DNA from: Actinomadura rupiterrae
GTDB taxonomy: Bacteria > Actinomycetota > Actinomycetes > Streptosporangiales > Streptosporangiaceae
Length of the DNA: 64,000 bases
Reading direction: 5' to 3'
NCBI RefSeq assembly: GCF_024172125.1
Contig: NZ_JAMZEA010000013.1
Coordinates: forward strand, 186,001-250,000
The translations under genes were made by a program, and so were the position numbers. Of this stretch, positions 23,722-32,837 are shown piece by piece (within the stretch, counting starts at the first letter, position 1; each line of letters starts with the position of its first letter). The notes below the pieces were generated by a model that was not told the origin of the DNA, searched no databases, and worked only from the letters and a program-made list of their open reading frames with translations.

Positions 23722-24693
23722 TCACGGGGTGAGCAGGATGGCGCCGTGGTTGCGGCGCTGCTCCAGGTCGTGGTGGGCGTCGACGGCCCGGTCCAGCGGG
23801 TAGGTCGCGTGGACGCGCGGGACGAGGTCGCCGGCGGCGGCCGCGGCGAGGGCCTGTTCGGTGTCGGCGCGCTGGTCGGCGAGGGGTTTGGCGAAGGTGA
23901 TGCCGAGCGGGCCGACGACGGTCAGGCCGCGTTGGACGATCTGGAGGGTGTCCAGCGGCAGCCAGGTGCCCGAGGCGAAACCGTAGACGCCGATGCGGCC
24001 CGCGCCGTCGGCGGCGGTCTGGCCGGCCTGCTCGCCGAGGTCTCCGCCGATCGCGTCCAGGACGACATCGACGCCGCGTCCGCCCGTGGCGTCCTTGACC
24101 TCGTCCACCCAGCCGGACGCGCTGTAGTCGACGGTGACGGCGGCGCCGAGGTCGGCAGCGATCGCGAGCTTGCCGGCGGTGCTCGCGGCGGCGATGACGC
24201 GCAAGCCCTGCGCGGTGGCGAGCTGGACCAGTAGGGATCCGATGCGTCCGGCGGCGGCGGTGATGAGGACGGTCTCGCCGGACTGGACGCGCATGGCCGA
24301 CAGGATGCTGAGGGCGACCGCGCCCGCTTGGAACACCGGGACGGCCCGGTTCAGAGGCAGGCCGGAGGGCACCTCGTAGACGTTTCCGACCTCGGCCAGG
24401 GCTTGTTCGGCGTAGCCGCCGGTGTTGCCGGCCGTGGTGGCGACCACGCGGCGTCCGACCAGGGACGGGTCGACGTCCGGGCCGGCGGCGGTGACGCGTC
24501 CGGCGACCTCAATGCCCGGCTCGTACGGCAGCGGGAACGGGTAGCGGCCCGAGCGGACGATGGTCTCGGCGAACAGCGCCCCGGCGAGCTCGACGTCCAC
24601 CACGACCTGCCCGGACGCCGGACGCGGCGGCTCGGACTCCTCGACCTTCATGACTTCCGGCGGCCCGAATCCATGGACGCGGACGATGCGCAT
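23722..24693 (-). CDS. Zinc-independent quinone oxidoreductase / medium-chain dehydrogenase
   Basis: 323 residues from ATG 24693 (GAGGGAG upstream). MRIVRVHGFGPPEVMKVEES and the catalytic-domain LPYEPGIEVAGRV are typical of the quinone oxidoreductase branch of MDR enzymes; the cofactor motif is VLITAAAGRIGSLLVQLA (AAxGxxG type, NADPH). Zinc-binding Cys residues are missing. Divergent from a TetR gene 163 bp away that probably controls it. Likely reduces quinones or enones. Confidence 0.9.
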   Translation of the reverse strand: MRIVRVHGFGPPEVMKVEESEPPRPASGQVVVDVELAGALFAETIVRSGRYPFPLPYEPGIEVAGRVTAAGPDVDPSLVGRRVVATTAGNTGGYAEQALAEVGNVYEVPSGLPLNRAVPVFQAGAVALSILSAMRVQSGETVLITAAAGRIGSLLVQLATAQGLRVIAAASTAGKLAIAADLGAAVTVDYSASGWVDEVKDATGGRGVDVVLDAIGGDLGEQAGQTAADGAGRIGVYGFASGTWLPLDTLQIVQRGLTVVGPLGITFAKPLADQRADTEQALAAAAAGDLVPRVHATYPLDRAVDAHHDLEQRRNHGAILLTP

Positions 24694-24750
24694 ACGACGG
24701 CTCCCTCGGGTTGCGGGCACGATTGACAGCACCTCCCGAAGGAGACAGCA

Positions 24751-24839
24751 TGTCCCGATCTGGACGGCCTGTCCGCGATCGAGTCTGGTGGCCGGGCAGC
24801 GGGCGCGGCAAGCAGCAGTCCGGCCGCGCTGTCCCGATC
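24751..24839. promoter_or_regulatory. Direct repeats TGTCCCGATC in a divergent promoter region
   Basis: TGTCCCGATC occurs at 24751-24760 and 24830-24839, with a related TGTCCGCGATC at 24770-24780, in the 163-bp gap between the quinone oxidoreductase and its divergent TetR gene. They are possible regulator sites; evidence is the repetition only. Confidence 0.35.
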
Positions 24840-24856
24840 GAGACAAGGAGCCGGAA

Positions 24857-25411
24857 TTGCCGCAGACGGAGAACCTGCGGGTGCGGCGGACGCGCACGCT
24901 GCTGCGCACGGCGCTGGTGGAACTCATCGAGGAACGCGGCTTCGACCGCCTGACCGTCGGCGAGATCACCGGGCGCGCCATGGTCAGCCGCGCCGCGTTC
25001 TACCGGAACTACCGCGACAAGTTCCACCTGGTGGAGCAGATCTTCGACGAGGCGATCGCGGCGCTGGTCGGCAAGATGGCCGACCAGGAGCGTCCGGTCG
25101 AGGAGCGCTGGACCTCGTTCTGGGAGCACATCGCCGAGTACCACCGGCTGTACGGCGCGCTGCTGGGCAGGAACGGCAGTCCGTGGTTCGCCGACCGCAT
25201 GCGCGCCACGCTCACCGGCATGGCCGCGCAGCACCTTCCCGACAACCCCGGGCCTCGTCCGGCCCTGGTCCCGACGCTGGTGGCGGCGATGTTCGTGCAG
25301 GCCGTCACCTGGTGGTTGGAGAACGACCGGCCCACTCCCCCGGCCCAGATCGCCGCCCAGACCGCCGGTGTGGCCTCGGCCGTGATCGCCGAGGCCGGCG
25401 CCTGGGCCTAG
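24857..25411 (+). CDS. TetR family regulator (TTG start)
   Basis: 184 residues. The frame needs a TTG at 24857; AAGGAG lies six bases before it, and there is no in-frame ATG nearby, so the rare start is well supported. The helix-turn-helix is LRTALVELIEERGFDRLTVG, EITGRAMVSRAAFYRNYRDK; the C-terminal half matches the TetR_C group with FVQAVTWWLENDRP. It probably represses the divergent quinone oxidoreductase. Confidence 0.9.
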   Translation: MPQTENLRVRRTRTLLRTALVELIEERGFDRLTVGEITGRAMVSRAAFYRNYRDKFHLVEQIFDEAIAALVGKMADQERPVEERWTSFWEHIAEYHRLYGALLGRNGSPWFADRMRATLTGMAAQHLPDNPGPRPALVPTLVAAMFVQAVTWWLENDRPTPPAQIAAQTAGVASAVIAEAGAWA

Positions 25412-26457
25412 GCGCCGCGGAGCGCGAACGGGTGGCGGCGCAGGGACGCGTCGGTCAGGGACGGGGGCAGTTGCGAACCGGCGTCGGCGCGGTTCAGGGT
25501 GGTGCCGGGCTCGATGATCTGGTCGATGCGGTCCAGGACGTCGTCGTCGAGGCGCAGGTCGGCGCCGTCCAGGAGGTCGGCGAGCTGGGCGGGGGTGCGC
25601 GGGCCGATGATCGCCGAGGTGATCGCCGGGTGCGCCAGGACGAACGCCATCGCCAGGTGGGTCAGCGAGCAGCCCGCTTGCTCCGCCAGGACGAGCAGCT
25701 CCTCAACGGCCTCCAGCTTGCGCGCGTTGCCCGGCGGGCTCGGGTCGAAGCGCTGCGGGTAGCGAGCGGCGCGTCCGGTGCCGAGGTCCATCGGCTGTTG
25801 CTTGCGGTAGCGGCCGGTGAGGAAGCCGCCGGCGAGCGGGCTCCACGCGATCGCCCCGACGCCGTAGCGCCGGCAGGTCGGCAGCACGGACGTCTCGGGC
25901 CCGCGGACGAGCATCGAGTAGGACATCTGCTCGCACCGGAACCGCACGTGGTTGCGGCGTTCGGAAACCCACTGCGCCTCGACGATCTGCTCGGCCGGGA
26001 AGGTGGACGTGCCGATCGCGCGCACCTTCCCCGCCCGGACGAGATCGGACAGGACGGACAAGGTCTCGTCGATGTCGGTCGCCGGATCGGGACGGTGCAG
26101 CTGGTAGAGGTCGATGTAGTCGGTGTCCAGGCGGCGCAGGCTGTCCTCCACGGCGCGGGTGATCCAGCGGCGCGAACCGCCCGCCATGTTGGGGTCCTCG
26201 CCCATCGGGAAGAACACCTTGGTCGCCAGGACGACGTCGTCGCGGCGTCCCTTCAGCGCCCGCCCGACCAGCCGCTCGACCTCGCCGCGGCCGTAGGCGT
26301 CGGCGGTGTCGACGAAGTTGATCCCGGCGTCCAGCGCGGCGTCCACCAGGCGGGACGGGTCGCCGGGGTCCTCGCAGCGGTCGAAGTTCATCGTGCCCAG
26401 GCAGTACCGGCTGACCTTGATCCCGGTGCCGCCCAGCGTGGTCATCCTCATCGTCAT
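25408..26457 (-). CDS. Aldo/keto reductase
   Basis: 349 residues, a TIM-barrel NADPH-dependent reductase. The catalytic tetrad is visible: Asp50 and Tyr55 (NFVDTADAYGRGEVE), Lys80 (LATKVFFPMG) and His121 (LYQLHRPDP). The C-terminal cofactor region SAIIGPRTPAQLADLL is normal. Overlaps the TetR stop by 4 bp tail to tail. The MFS gene upstream on the same strand (27 bp away) could be co-transcribed. Substrate unknown. Confidence 0.92.
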   Translation of the reverse strand: MTMRMTTLGGTGIKVSRYCLGTMNFDRCEDPGDPSRLVDAALDAGINFVDTADAYGRGEVERLVGRALKGRRDDVVLATKVFFPMGEDPNMAGGSRRWITRAVEDSLRRLDTDYIDLYQLHRPDPATDIDETLSVLSDLVRAGKVRAIGTSTFPAEQIVEAQWVSERRNHVRFRCEQMSYSMLVRGPETSVLPTCRRYGVGAIAWSPLAGGFLTGRYRKQQPMDLGTGRAARYPQRFDPSPPGNARKLEAVEELLVLAEQAGCSLTHLAMAFVLAHPAITSAIIGPRTPAQLADLLDGADLRLDDDVLDRIDQIIEPGTTLNRADAGSQLPPSLTDASLRRHPFALRGA

Positions 26458-26484
26458 TCCTCGAAATCGTCATTCCTCGAAAAC

Positions 26485-27742
26485 TCAGGCCCCGGACGGG
26501 ACGGCATCGGCGACGGCGGCGTGCGGATCCGCGGCGCGGCGGCGCTCCGACGCCGGGACCAGCAGCCACGCGGTGCCGCCGCACACCGCGCCCAGCCCCG
26601 CGCACCCCCACCACAGCGCGCCCCACCCGAGCGTGGCGGACACCCCGCCGCACACCGCGGCGGCCGCCAGCTTCGACAGGCCCCAGCCGAACCCGAACAC
26701 CGCCTGGTAGCGGGCCTGCGCGGACGCCGGAGCCAGGTCGGAGACCAGCGAGGCGGTGAACCCGCCCACGCCGATCTCGCCGAGCGTCCAGACGACCGCC
26801 GTCGCCGCGTACTGCGCCGGTGTCGCGGCGAGGCCGGTCAGCGCCATGCCCACCCCGACCGTCCCCCACGACACCGCCAGCACCCGCAGCGGCGCGACCC
26901 GCGCCAGCCACCGCGCCGCCACCGGCTGGACGGCCACGATGAGTAGCCCGTTGACCACCGGGATCACACTGTAGGCGGACGGGGCGAGCCCCGCGTCCCG
27001 CATCGCCAGCGGCACGCCGACCGTCGCCTGCGCATAGACCGTCGCGTAGGCGGTCGCGAGGACGACGAGCGCGACGAACAGCCGGTCGGTCAGCGCCGTC
27101 CGGTACCCCGCCCCCCGCCCCCGGACGGGACGAGCCCGCACCCGTCACCGTCCGGGACGAGCCGGCCTCGCGCGGCGCGCCGACGTCGCGGGGGACGCCG
27201 AGCGCTACGAGGAGCGCGAACGCCGCGCAGGTTCCGGCGTCGAGGGTGAACAGCAGCCAGTAGCCGTGCGCGGCGAGCAGGCCCGCCATCGCGCCCGCGA
27301 GCGGGTAGCCGAGGTTGATCGCCCAGAAGATCAGGCCGAACGCCTGCGCGCGCCGCTCCCGGGGAACGACGTCGGCGATCACCGCCGCCGACGCCGGACG
27401 GTACAGATCGCCCACCACGCCGAGCAGCCCGGCGGCGACCACCAGCACCGCGAAGTCGCCGGTGGCGCCGAGCAGCGCCAGGCACCCGGCCGAAGCGAGC
27501 ATGCCGAACACCAGCGTGAACCGGCAGCCCACGCGGTCGGCCAGGACGCCGCCGACCGGCTGGCTCACCACCCCGCCCGCGCCCAGGACCGTCAGGACGA
27601 CCCCGGTCCGCCCCGGCGACAGCCCGCGTGAGCCCAGGTAGAAGGCCAGGAACGCCACGACCATGTTGCCGACCCGGTTGGCGAGCTGGCCCGCGAACAG
27701 GAACCAGAACACCCTCGGCAGGCGCGTCTGAGCTGAAGTCAC
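26485..27742 (-). pseudogene. MFS transporter split by a frameshift in a G-rich tract
   Basis: Two frames give the two halves of one 12-helix major facilitator. From GTG 27742, LPRVFWFLFAGQLANRVGNM to about residue 205 supplies helices 1-6, including the loop motif GGVLADRVGCR. The second half (26485 to ~27140) begins YRTALTDRLFVALVVLATAY and supplies helices 7-12, ending PSGA. They belong together: the shift falls in the cytoplasmic central loop, in a run reading GGGGCGGGGGGCGGGG on the minus strand around 27108-27125, and one extra G would explain it. Either a sequencing error or a real slip mutation. The family resembles drug/sugar exporters; the divergent winged-helix regulator likely controls it. 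Confidence 0.75.
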
Positions 27743-27781
27743 GCCGCCACCCTGCTGCCGTCATGCGCCGGACACCATTGG

Positions 27782-27797
27782 CTTAGCTCCAGCTAAG
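27782..27797. promoter_or_regulatory. Perfect palindrome between the MFS gene and its divergent regulator
   Basis: CTTAGCTCCAGCTAAG has perfect 7-bp arms around CC and lies in the 71-bp gap between two divergent genes. It is the natural operator for the winged-helix regulator starting at 27814. Confidence 0.65.
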
Positions 27798-27813
27798 TCG
27801 AATAGGGTTTCCC

Positions 27814-28824
27814 ATGCTCGAACTGGCGTTCTCGGCGCAGGACGTGGCCCAGACGCGGCTGGCATGCTCGCCCCTGAACGAGGCCGTGATGAGCGTCCGC
27901 GCGCTCAAGGACCCGGCGCACCACGCCCTCCACCTGCCGTGGATCAAGAACGTCCGCGACTGGCTGCCGGAGGCGGATCTGCGGCTGCTCGACGGCCTCG
28001 TCCCGGCCGCGGACCGCACGCCCGACTTCGTCACCCCGCCGCCCGGCACGCCGCTCCCCGACCTGGCGGACGAGCTGGACCGGCTCCGCGCGACACCCCC
28101 TGACCAGGTACGACGCGATCTGGACGGGATGACCGGCCCGCGTCCACGCGCCCTCGCCGAGCTGTACGCCGATCCGGCGGCGGGCCTGGGACGGCTCGCC
28201 GACGAGATCGTCCGCTACTGGGAAACGGCGCTCGCGCCGGACTGGCCGCGGATACGGTCCGTCCTGGAAGGCGACATCCTGCACCGCGCGCGGCGCATCG
28301 CCGAAGGCGGCGCCGACCTGCTGTTCCGCGACCTGCACGCGCAGGTGGAATGGCGGCCCGGGACGCTGTACCTGTCCCACCGCCCCTACTCCCACACCCG
28401 CACCGGACGCGGGCTCGGCCTGCTGCTCGTCCCGTCCGTCTTCGCCTGGCCGCGGATCTTCACGCAGACGTCCCAGCCCTGGCAGCCGATGCTGATCTAC
28501 CCCGCGCGCGGCGCCGGCACCCTGTGGGAGTCGCGCGCGACCGCCTCCCCGCGCGCGTTGGAACAGGTACTCGGCCGCTCGCGCGCCCGCCTGCTCACCG
28601 AGCTGGACGCGCCCGCAACCACCACCGACCTGGCCGGACGGCTGGGCATGACCACCGGCGGCGCGTCCCAGCACCTCACCGCGCTCCGCGACGCCCACCT
28701 GGTCACGGCCCACCGCGACCGCCGCCTCGTCCTCTACGCCCGCAGCCCCCTCGGCGACGCGCTCCTCAACGGACGCCTTCCGGACGCGGCGCCCCTGACA
28801 TTTCCGGCCGCCACCTCGTCGTAG
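27814..28824 (+). CDS. Winged-helix (ArsR-like) regulator with DUF5937-type N-terminal part
   Basis: 336 residues. The N-terminal ~240 residues (MLELAFSAQDVAQTRLACSP, HLPWIKNVRDWLPEADL, GLGLLLVPSVFAWPRIF) match the DUF5937 domain found in large ArsR-type regulators; residues ~255-330 are the winged helix (ATTTDLAGRLGMTTGGASQH, LTALRDAHLVTAHRDRRLV). Divergent from the MFS exporter with a perfect palindrome between them. Confidence 0.85.
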   Translation: MLELAFSAQDVAQTRLACSPLNEAVMSVRALKDPAHHALHLPWIKNVRDWLPEADLRLLDGLVPAADRTPDFVTPPPGTPLPDLADELDRLRATPPDQVRRDLDGMTGPRPRALAELYADPAAGLGRLADEIVRYWETALAPDWPRIRSVLEGDILHRARRIAEGGADLLFRDLHAQVEWRPGTLYLSHRPYSHTRTGRGLGLLLVPSVFAWPRIFTQTSQPWQPMLIYPARGAGTLWESRATASPRALEQVLGRSRARLLTELDAPATTTDLAGRLGMTTGGASQHLTALRDAHLVTAHRDRRLVLYARSPLGDALLNGRLPDAAPLTFPAATSS

Positions 28825-28857
28825 TCTCCGAGGACGATCGAAGGAGCTTGCGCCGCC

Positions 28858-29889
28858 ATGACGCCGAAAACCGACCAGCCCGATGCAGCGCCGAGCGCGG
28901 CCGACAGCGAACAGCCCGATGCCGGGTTGGCTGCGGTCGTCAGTGAGCGGCGGCAGTTGATGGGCCTGGCCTACCGGCTGCTCGGTTCGGTCTCGGAGGC
29001 CGAGGACGCCGTGCAGGAGACCTACGCGCGCTGGTACGCCCTGTCCCGCGAGGAGCAGGACGGGATCGCCAATCCCGGCGCGTGGCTGACCCGCGTCGCC
29101 GGGCGCGTCTGCCTGGACCTGCTCGGCTCGGCGCGCGCCCGCCGCGAGCGCTACGTCGGCGAGTGGATCCCCGAGCCGGTCCCCGAACGGACCGGCTGGA
29201 TCAGCGGACGGCCCGCCGCCACCGCGGCCCCCGCCGATCCGGCCGACCGCGTCACGCTGGACGAGTCGGTCGGCATGGCGTTCCTGGTCGTCCTGGAGGA
29301 GATGACGCCCGCCCAGCGCGTCGCGCTCATCCTGCACGACGTGTTCGGCTACGCGTTCAGCGAGATCGCCGAGGTCACCGGCCGCTCTCCGGGCGCCTGC
29401 CGCGAGCTGGCGTCGGCGGCCCGGCGCCGCGCCCGCGCCGCCGCTCCGCAGGCGGCCGCTCCGGCCGTCCCGAGGGACGAGGTGGTCAAGGGCTTCAAGG
29501 CGGCCATGCAGGCCCGGGACATCACCGCCCTGGTCGGCCTGCTCGACCCCGACGCCGTCCTCACCGCCGACGGCGGCGGCCTGGTGGTCACCACGACCCG
29601 TCCGGTCGAGGGCCGCGACCGGGTCGCGCGGTACCTGCTCGCCCTCACCACCCACCTCACCGAGGACGTGACGCTCCGGCAGAGCGCGGTGAACGGCCAG
29701 CCGGGGCTGGTGGTCCGGCAGGACGGGCACACCACCGGCGTCTACGCCTTCGACATCGCCGACGGGCGGATCCGGCACATCTGGGCCGTCCGCAACCCCG
29801 ACAAGCTCCGCCCCTGGGACGGCACCGACGCCGACACCGACGACGCCGAAACCACTCCCGGAAACGCGGCGGCGCCGGCGCGTCCGTGA
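28858..29889 (+). CDS. sigJ: ECF sigma factor, SigJ/ECF41 type with SnoaL-like C-terminal domain
   Basis: 343 residues. Region 2 is RRQLMGLAYRLLGSVSEAED, AVQETYARWYAL; region 4 is LVVLEEMTPAQRVALILHDV, FGYAFSEIAEVTGRSPGACR. The C-terminal ~130 residues (VVKGFKAAMQARDITALVGL, DAVLTADGGG, RHIWAVRNPDKL) form the SnoaL-like domain that defines ECF41; the DGGG and NPDKL motifs are intact. In this group the extension acts in cis to control RNA polymerase binding, replacing a separate anti-sigma. ECF41 genes usually sit beside a carboxymuconolactone decarboxylase-type target; none is adjacent here, though two CMD-like genes lie at 11307-12213. The gene symbol is by similarity to SigJ. Confidence 0.88.
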   Translation: MTPKTDQPDAAPSAADSEQPDAGLAAVVSERRQLMGLAYRLLGSVSEAEDAVQETYARWYALSREEQDGIANPGAWLTRVAGRVCLDLLGSARARRERYVGEWIPEPVPERTGWISGRPAATAAPADPADRVTLDESVGMAFLVVLEEMTPAQRVALILHDVFGYAFSEIAEVTGRSPGACRELASAARRRARAAAPQAAAPAVPRDEVVKGFKAAMQARDITALVGLLDPDAVLTADGGGLVVTTTRPVEGRDRVARYLLALTTHLTEDVTLRQSAVNGQPGLVVRQDGHTTGVYAFDIADGRIRHIWAVRNPDKLRPWDGTDADTDDAETTPGNAAAPARP

Positions 29890-29929
29890 CGGATCACAGG
29901 GCGCCGGCGCCGCGCGAGCGGACCGGTGG

Positions 29930-31558
29930 TTACGCCTCCGCCGGGGCGACCTCGGCCGCGACCGGCTTCGGCGCCGCCGCCCGGCGGGTCTCGACGCCGA
30001 ACAGCGCGACCGCGATCACCGCGAGGATCAGCGGAACGGTCCCCAGCAGCGAGGTGACGCCGATGGACGGCGCGGCGATCCCCGCGATGAGCAGGATCGT
30101 CACCGCGACGCCGCCGAACTTGCCGACGCCCGCCGACAGGCCCGAGCCGCGCGAGCGGATCCTGGTCGGGTAGATCTCGGAGCTGTAGGCGGCCAGGATC
30201 GCGCCGATCGTGCTCGTCCCGACGATCGGGCCCGCCAGCAGCACGTACAGCCAGTCGCGGTGCTTGGCCAGGTCGTCACCGGCGAACACCAGCACGGCCA
30301 GCGCCGCGCCGACCAGCGCGGTGAACAGGATGATGGTCTTCTTGGCGCTCCACAGCCCGTACAGGGCGGCGGCGATGAACACCAGCGGGAGGCCGAGCAG
30401 CGCCGAGTCGCGCAGCGCGCGGTCCGCGGTGGCCTGGGCGAGGCCGAGCTTCTGCAGGTTGGACGGGATCCACAGCTGGAAGCCGTAGGTGACCAGGCCG
30501 ATGCCGAGGCCGAGCACCACCACCGCCGAGGTCAGGCCCGCATATGGCGGACGGAAGAGGCGCGAGTAGCCGCCGCGCTCGTCCGCGCCCTCGGCGCTCC
30601 CCGGCTCCGGCTCCTCATCGGTGACCTCCACCGCGGTCGCGCCGTAGCGGGCCATGATGGAGCGCGCCTCGTCCTCGCGGCCGTGCGCCAGCAGGAACCG
30701 CGGCGACTCGGGGATCCAGCGGTTGAGCAGGATCAGCGCCACCCCGGACGGCATGCCGACCAGCCACAGGATGCGCCAGGAGTAGTGCGGCACCAGCGAG
30801 GACGACAGCCAGCTCGTCAGGACGTAGGCGAGCGCGACCGTGCCGCCGATCAGCACCATGATCCAGCCGCGGTGGCGGGCCGGGATGGTCTCGGCGAGCA
30901 GCGAGAAGGTGATCGGGAGCATGCCGCCGGCGCCCGCGCCCATCAGGAAGCACATCGCAAGGTTCCAGTTGAACGACGGCATCGCGCCGCAGGTCGCGGT
31001 GGTCACGAACAGCACACCGGCGAACAGGATGGACGCGCGGCGGCCGATCCGGTCGCCCAGCCACCCCCACAGGAACGAGCCGACCACGGTGCCGGTGAGG
31101 CCGAAGAACGGCAGCAGCGCCACGGCCGGGTGCCCGTGCGGGTTCATCGCCGACTTCAGCCCGTATTCCTTGGCCACACCCGGCGCGACGAAGCCGAGCG
31201 AGATCGGCTTCATCGCGTCGATGGTGACGGCGATGGTCAGCACGGCGATGAGCGCCAGGTGGGCCGGGCGGAGCCGGGCGTCCTCCAGGGCCCGCACCCG
31301 GACCTCGGTCGCCGGGCGCGACCGCAGCAGCTCGGGCGTGACCAGCCCGTAGGCGACCGCCGCCAGACCGAGGACGATCAGCACCATGCCGACCGTCATC
31401 GGCGTGTCCATCGGCATGCCGTTCAGGTGGTAGTGCATCGACTTGCCGTGCAGGTACATCGGCAGGTGCAGGAGCACGCCGGCCACGCAGGCGAGAAAGC
31501 CTCCCCAGAAGAAGAGGGGGTGAGCGTAGGTGAGGGCGCTCGAAGAGCGGGATCGCAC
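29930..31558 (-). CDS. MFS transporter with two extra N-terminal membrane helices
   Basis: 542 residues from GTG 31558. A normal 12-helix sugar/aromatic-acid-type MFS core occupies residues ~95-535, with GDRIGRRASILFAGVLFV, LLAETIPARHRGWIMVLIGG, WIPESPRFLLAHGREDEARS and YSSEIYPTRIRSRGSG. Before it are two more hydrophobic helices (PLFFWGGFLACVAGVLLHLP, TVGMVLIVLGLAAVAYGLV) joined by a His/Met-rich loop (GKSMHYHLNGMPMDTPM), which is not part of the usual fold and could bind metal or a partner. It is the last gene of the flavoprotein-FHA cluster, 70 bp after the FHA gene. Substrate unknown. Confidence 0.85.
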   Translation of the reverse strand: MRSRSSSALTYAHPLFFWGGFLACVAGVLLHLPMYLHGKSMHYHLNGMPMDTPMTVGMVLIVLGLAAVAYGLVTPELLRSRPATEVRVRALEDARLRPAHLALIAVLTIAVTIDAMKPISLGFVAPGVAKEYGLKSAMNPHGHPAVALLPFFGLTGTVVGSFLWGWLGDRIGRRASILFAGVLFVTTATCGAMPSFNWNLAMCFLMGAGAGGMLPITFSLLAETIPARHRGWIMVLIGGTVALAYVLTSWLSSSLVPHYSWRILWLVGMPSGVALILLNRWIPESPRFLLAHGREDEARSIMARYGATAVEVTDEEPEPGSAEGADERGGYSRLFRPPYAGLTSAVVVLGLGIGLVTYGFQLWIPSNLQKLGLAQATADRALRDSALLGLPLVFIAAALYGLWSAKKTIILFTALVGAALAVLVFAGDDLAKHRDWLYVLLAGPIVGTSTIGAILAAYSSEIYPTRIRSRGSGLSAGVGKFGGVAVTILLIAGIAAPSIGVTSLLGTVPLILAVIAVALFGVETRRAAAPKPVAAEVAPAEA

Positions 31559-31628
31559 TGGGGGGTAGTCCTTCCAAGGCGGTTCGGTGCCGGTTACGGC
31601 GATGTGCAACGGTCCATCAGACGCGATC

Positions 31629-32837
31629 TCACGCTTCCCGGTTCGATTCGAACCGGAAAGTCCGCTGCACCCCGATGCGGACGGCGGTCCCGGGCGCCAG
31701 CGGCACGGAGGTCTCCGGCGCGATCCGCTCGAAGTCCGGCGCACCGGACGTCTTGATCGCGGTGCCGTTCACCGAGCCCAGGTCGACCAGGCGGACCTTC
31801 CAGCCGTCCAGCTGGATCAGGGTGTGCCGGCGGGAGATCGAACCCTCGTCGTCGGTCAGCCGCATCGGGATCGCCGTGCGCTCGGCGATCCCGGGCGCCT
31901 GCCGCGGGTCGCGGCCGATCAGCACGTCGGTCGTCAGCGGGACGGTCTGCCCGTCGTCCACCAGCAGCACCCCCAGCGGCGGCCGCGGCGCCATGAACGG
32001 CGCGAGCGTCGCCTGCATCATCGAGATCCCGCAGACCGCGCAGTACCGCGCGCGCGGGTCGTTGAAGTGGTGGTTCTTGCAGTTCACGCCGAGGACGTGC
32101 TGCGGCTCAGGCGCGCCGCGCGGCTTGGACGGCGCGGACGAGGTGGACGGCTTGGGCGGGGTGGGCAGCTGTTCGGCTCGCGTCGCGGGAAGGGGCACGA
32201 CGAAGTTCTGCTGGGCGGGCGAACCGGCCCGTCCGCCCGCATCGGACGGCGACGGCGACGGCGACGGCGCAGGCGCACGCGCAGGCGCAGACGGGCGCGA
32301 GGACGACGGGGAGGACGAAGCGGCAGGTGAAGCGGGCTTTCGGGGGGACTGGGTGATCTGGCGCAGGCCGCCGGCGCGGACCACGCCGGAGGTCAGCCGC
32401 AGCCGCGGATCGACCTCGCCCGCGCCCGGCAGCCGCAGGTCGAGCCGGGCGACGGGGCCGCTGATCAGGCGTTCGGTCCAGCCGTCGCGGGACGGCCCGG
32501 TGATGGTGATCTCCCGGCCGTCGGCGGTGAGCACGCGCGCCTCGGCGGCGCCCGCGACCAGCACCGCGACAGCGCCGTCCGGTGCGGGGCCGGCGACCGC
32601 GCACGCCGACGGGCACTCCTCGCCCGACGCGCCCGCCAGGACGCGGATCGTCCGGCTCACCAGACCGTGCCCGCTCTCCCCCGCGGCGGCGGCCTCGGCC
32701 AGCGCGGTCAGCAGGCCGTCCACGGCGGCGGTGTCGGAGCGTCCGGGCAGCGCGCAGGCCAGCGACAGCCCGCCGTCCCGGCCGACCAGCCCGTCCCCCG
32801 GCAGCGGACGGACGATCGCGGCTCCCGGAACGCTCAC
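31629..32837 (-). CDS. FHA-domain protein with zinc ribbon
   Basis: 402 residues. GTG 32837 overlaps the upstream stop as GTGA. Residues ~1-160 form an unrecognised alpha/beta region (DGGLSLACALPGRSDTAAVD, GREITITGPSRDGW); ~165-245 is a Pro/Ser/Ala linker; 252-270 is a zinc-ribbon-like CK..CAVCG with extra His (NCKNHHFNDPRARYCAVCG); ~290-395 is an FHA domain with GRDPR, ISRRHTLIQLDG and LGSVNGT, the residues that read phosphothreonine. FHA proteins normally report Ser/Thr kinase activity, but no kinase is in the cluster. A 9-1-9 palindrome lies at its 3' end. Confidence 0.88.
   Translation of the reverse strand: MSVPGAAIVRPLPGDGLVGRDGGLSLACALPGRSDTAAVDGLLTALAEAAAAGESGHGLVSRTIRVLAGASGEECPSACAVAGPAPDGAVAVLVAGAAEARVLTADGREITITGPSRDGWTERLISGPVARLDLRLPGAGEVDPRLRLTSGVVRAGGLRQITQSPRKPASPAASSSPSSSRPSAPARAPAPSPSPSPSDAGGRAGSPAQQNFVVPLPATRAEQLPTPPKPSTSSAPSKPRGAPEPQHVLGVNCKNHHFNDPRARYCAVCGISMMQATLAPFMAPRPPLGVLLVDDGQTVPLTTDVLIGRDPRQAPGIAERTAIPMRLTDDEGSISRRHTLIQLDGWKVRLVDLGSVNGTAIKTSGAPDFERIAPETSVPLAPGTAVRIGVQRTFRFESNREA
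31638..31656. promoter_or_regulatory. Near-perfect 9-1-9 palindrome at the FHA/MFS junction
   Basis: CCGGTTCGA T TCGAACCGG overlaps the last codons of the FHA gene and lies ~80 bp before the MFS start. A one-base loop argues against a terminator and for a protein site, perhaps an internal operator. Confidence 0.45.

Noticed and set aside
24750..24953. Small ORF with good AAGGAG-like site before ATG 24750
   Set aside because: Its product becomes Arg/Cys-rich and overlaps the TetR start out of frame; the TTG start of TetR with its own AAGGAG explains the region better. A leader peptide cannot be excluded.
25183..26946. 587-codon plus-strand frame over the aldo/keto reductase and MFS genes
   Set aside because: Low-complexity, antisense to genes with clear catalytic motifs.
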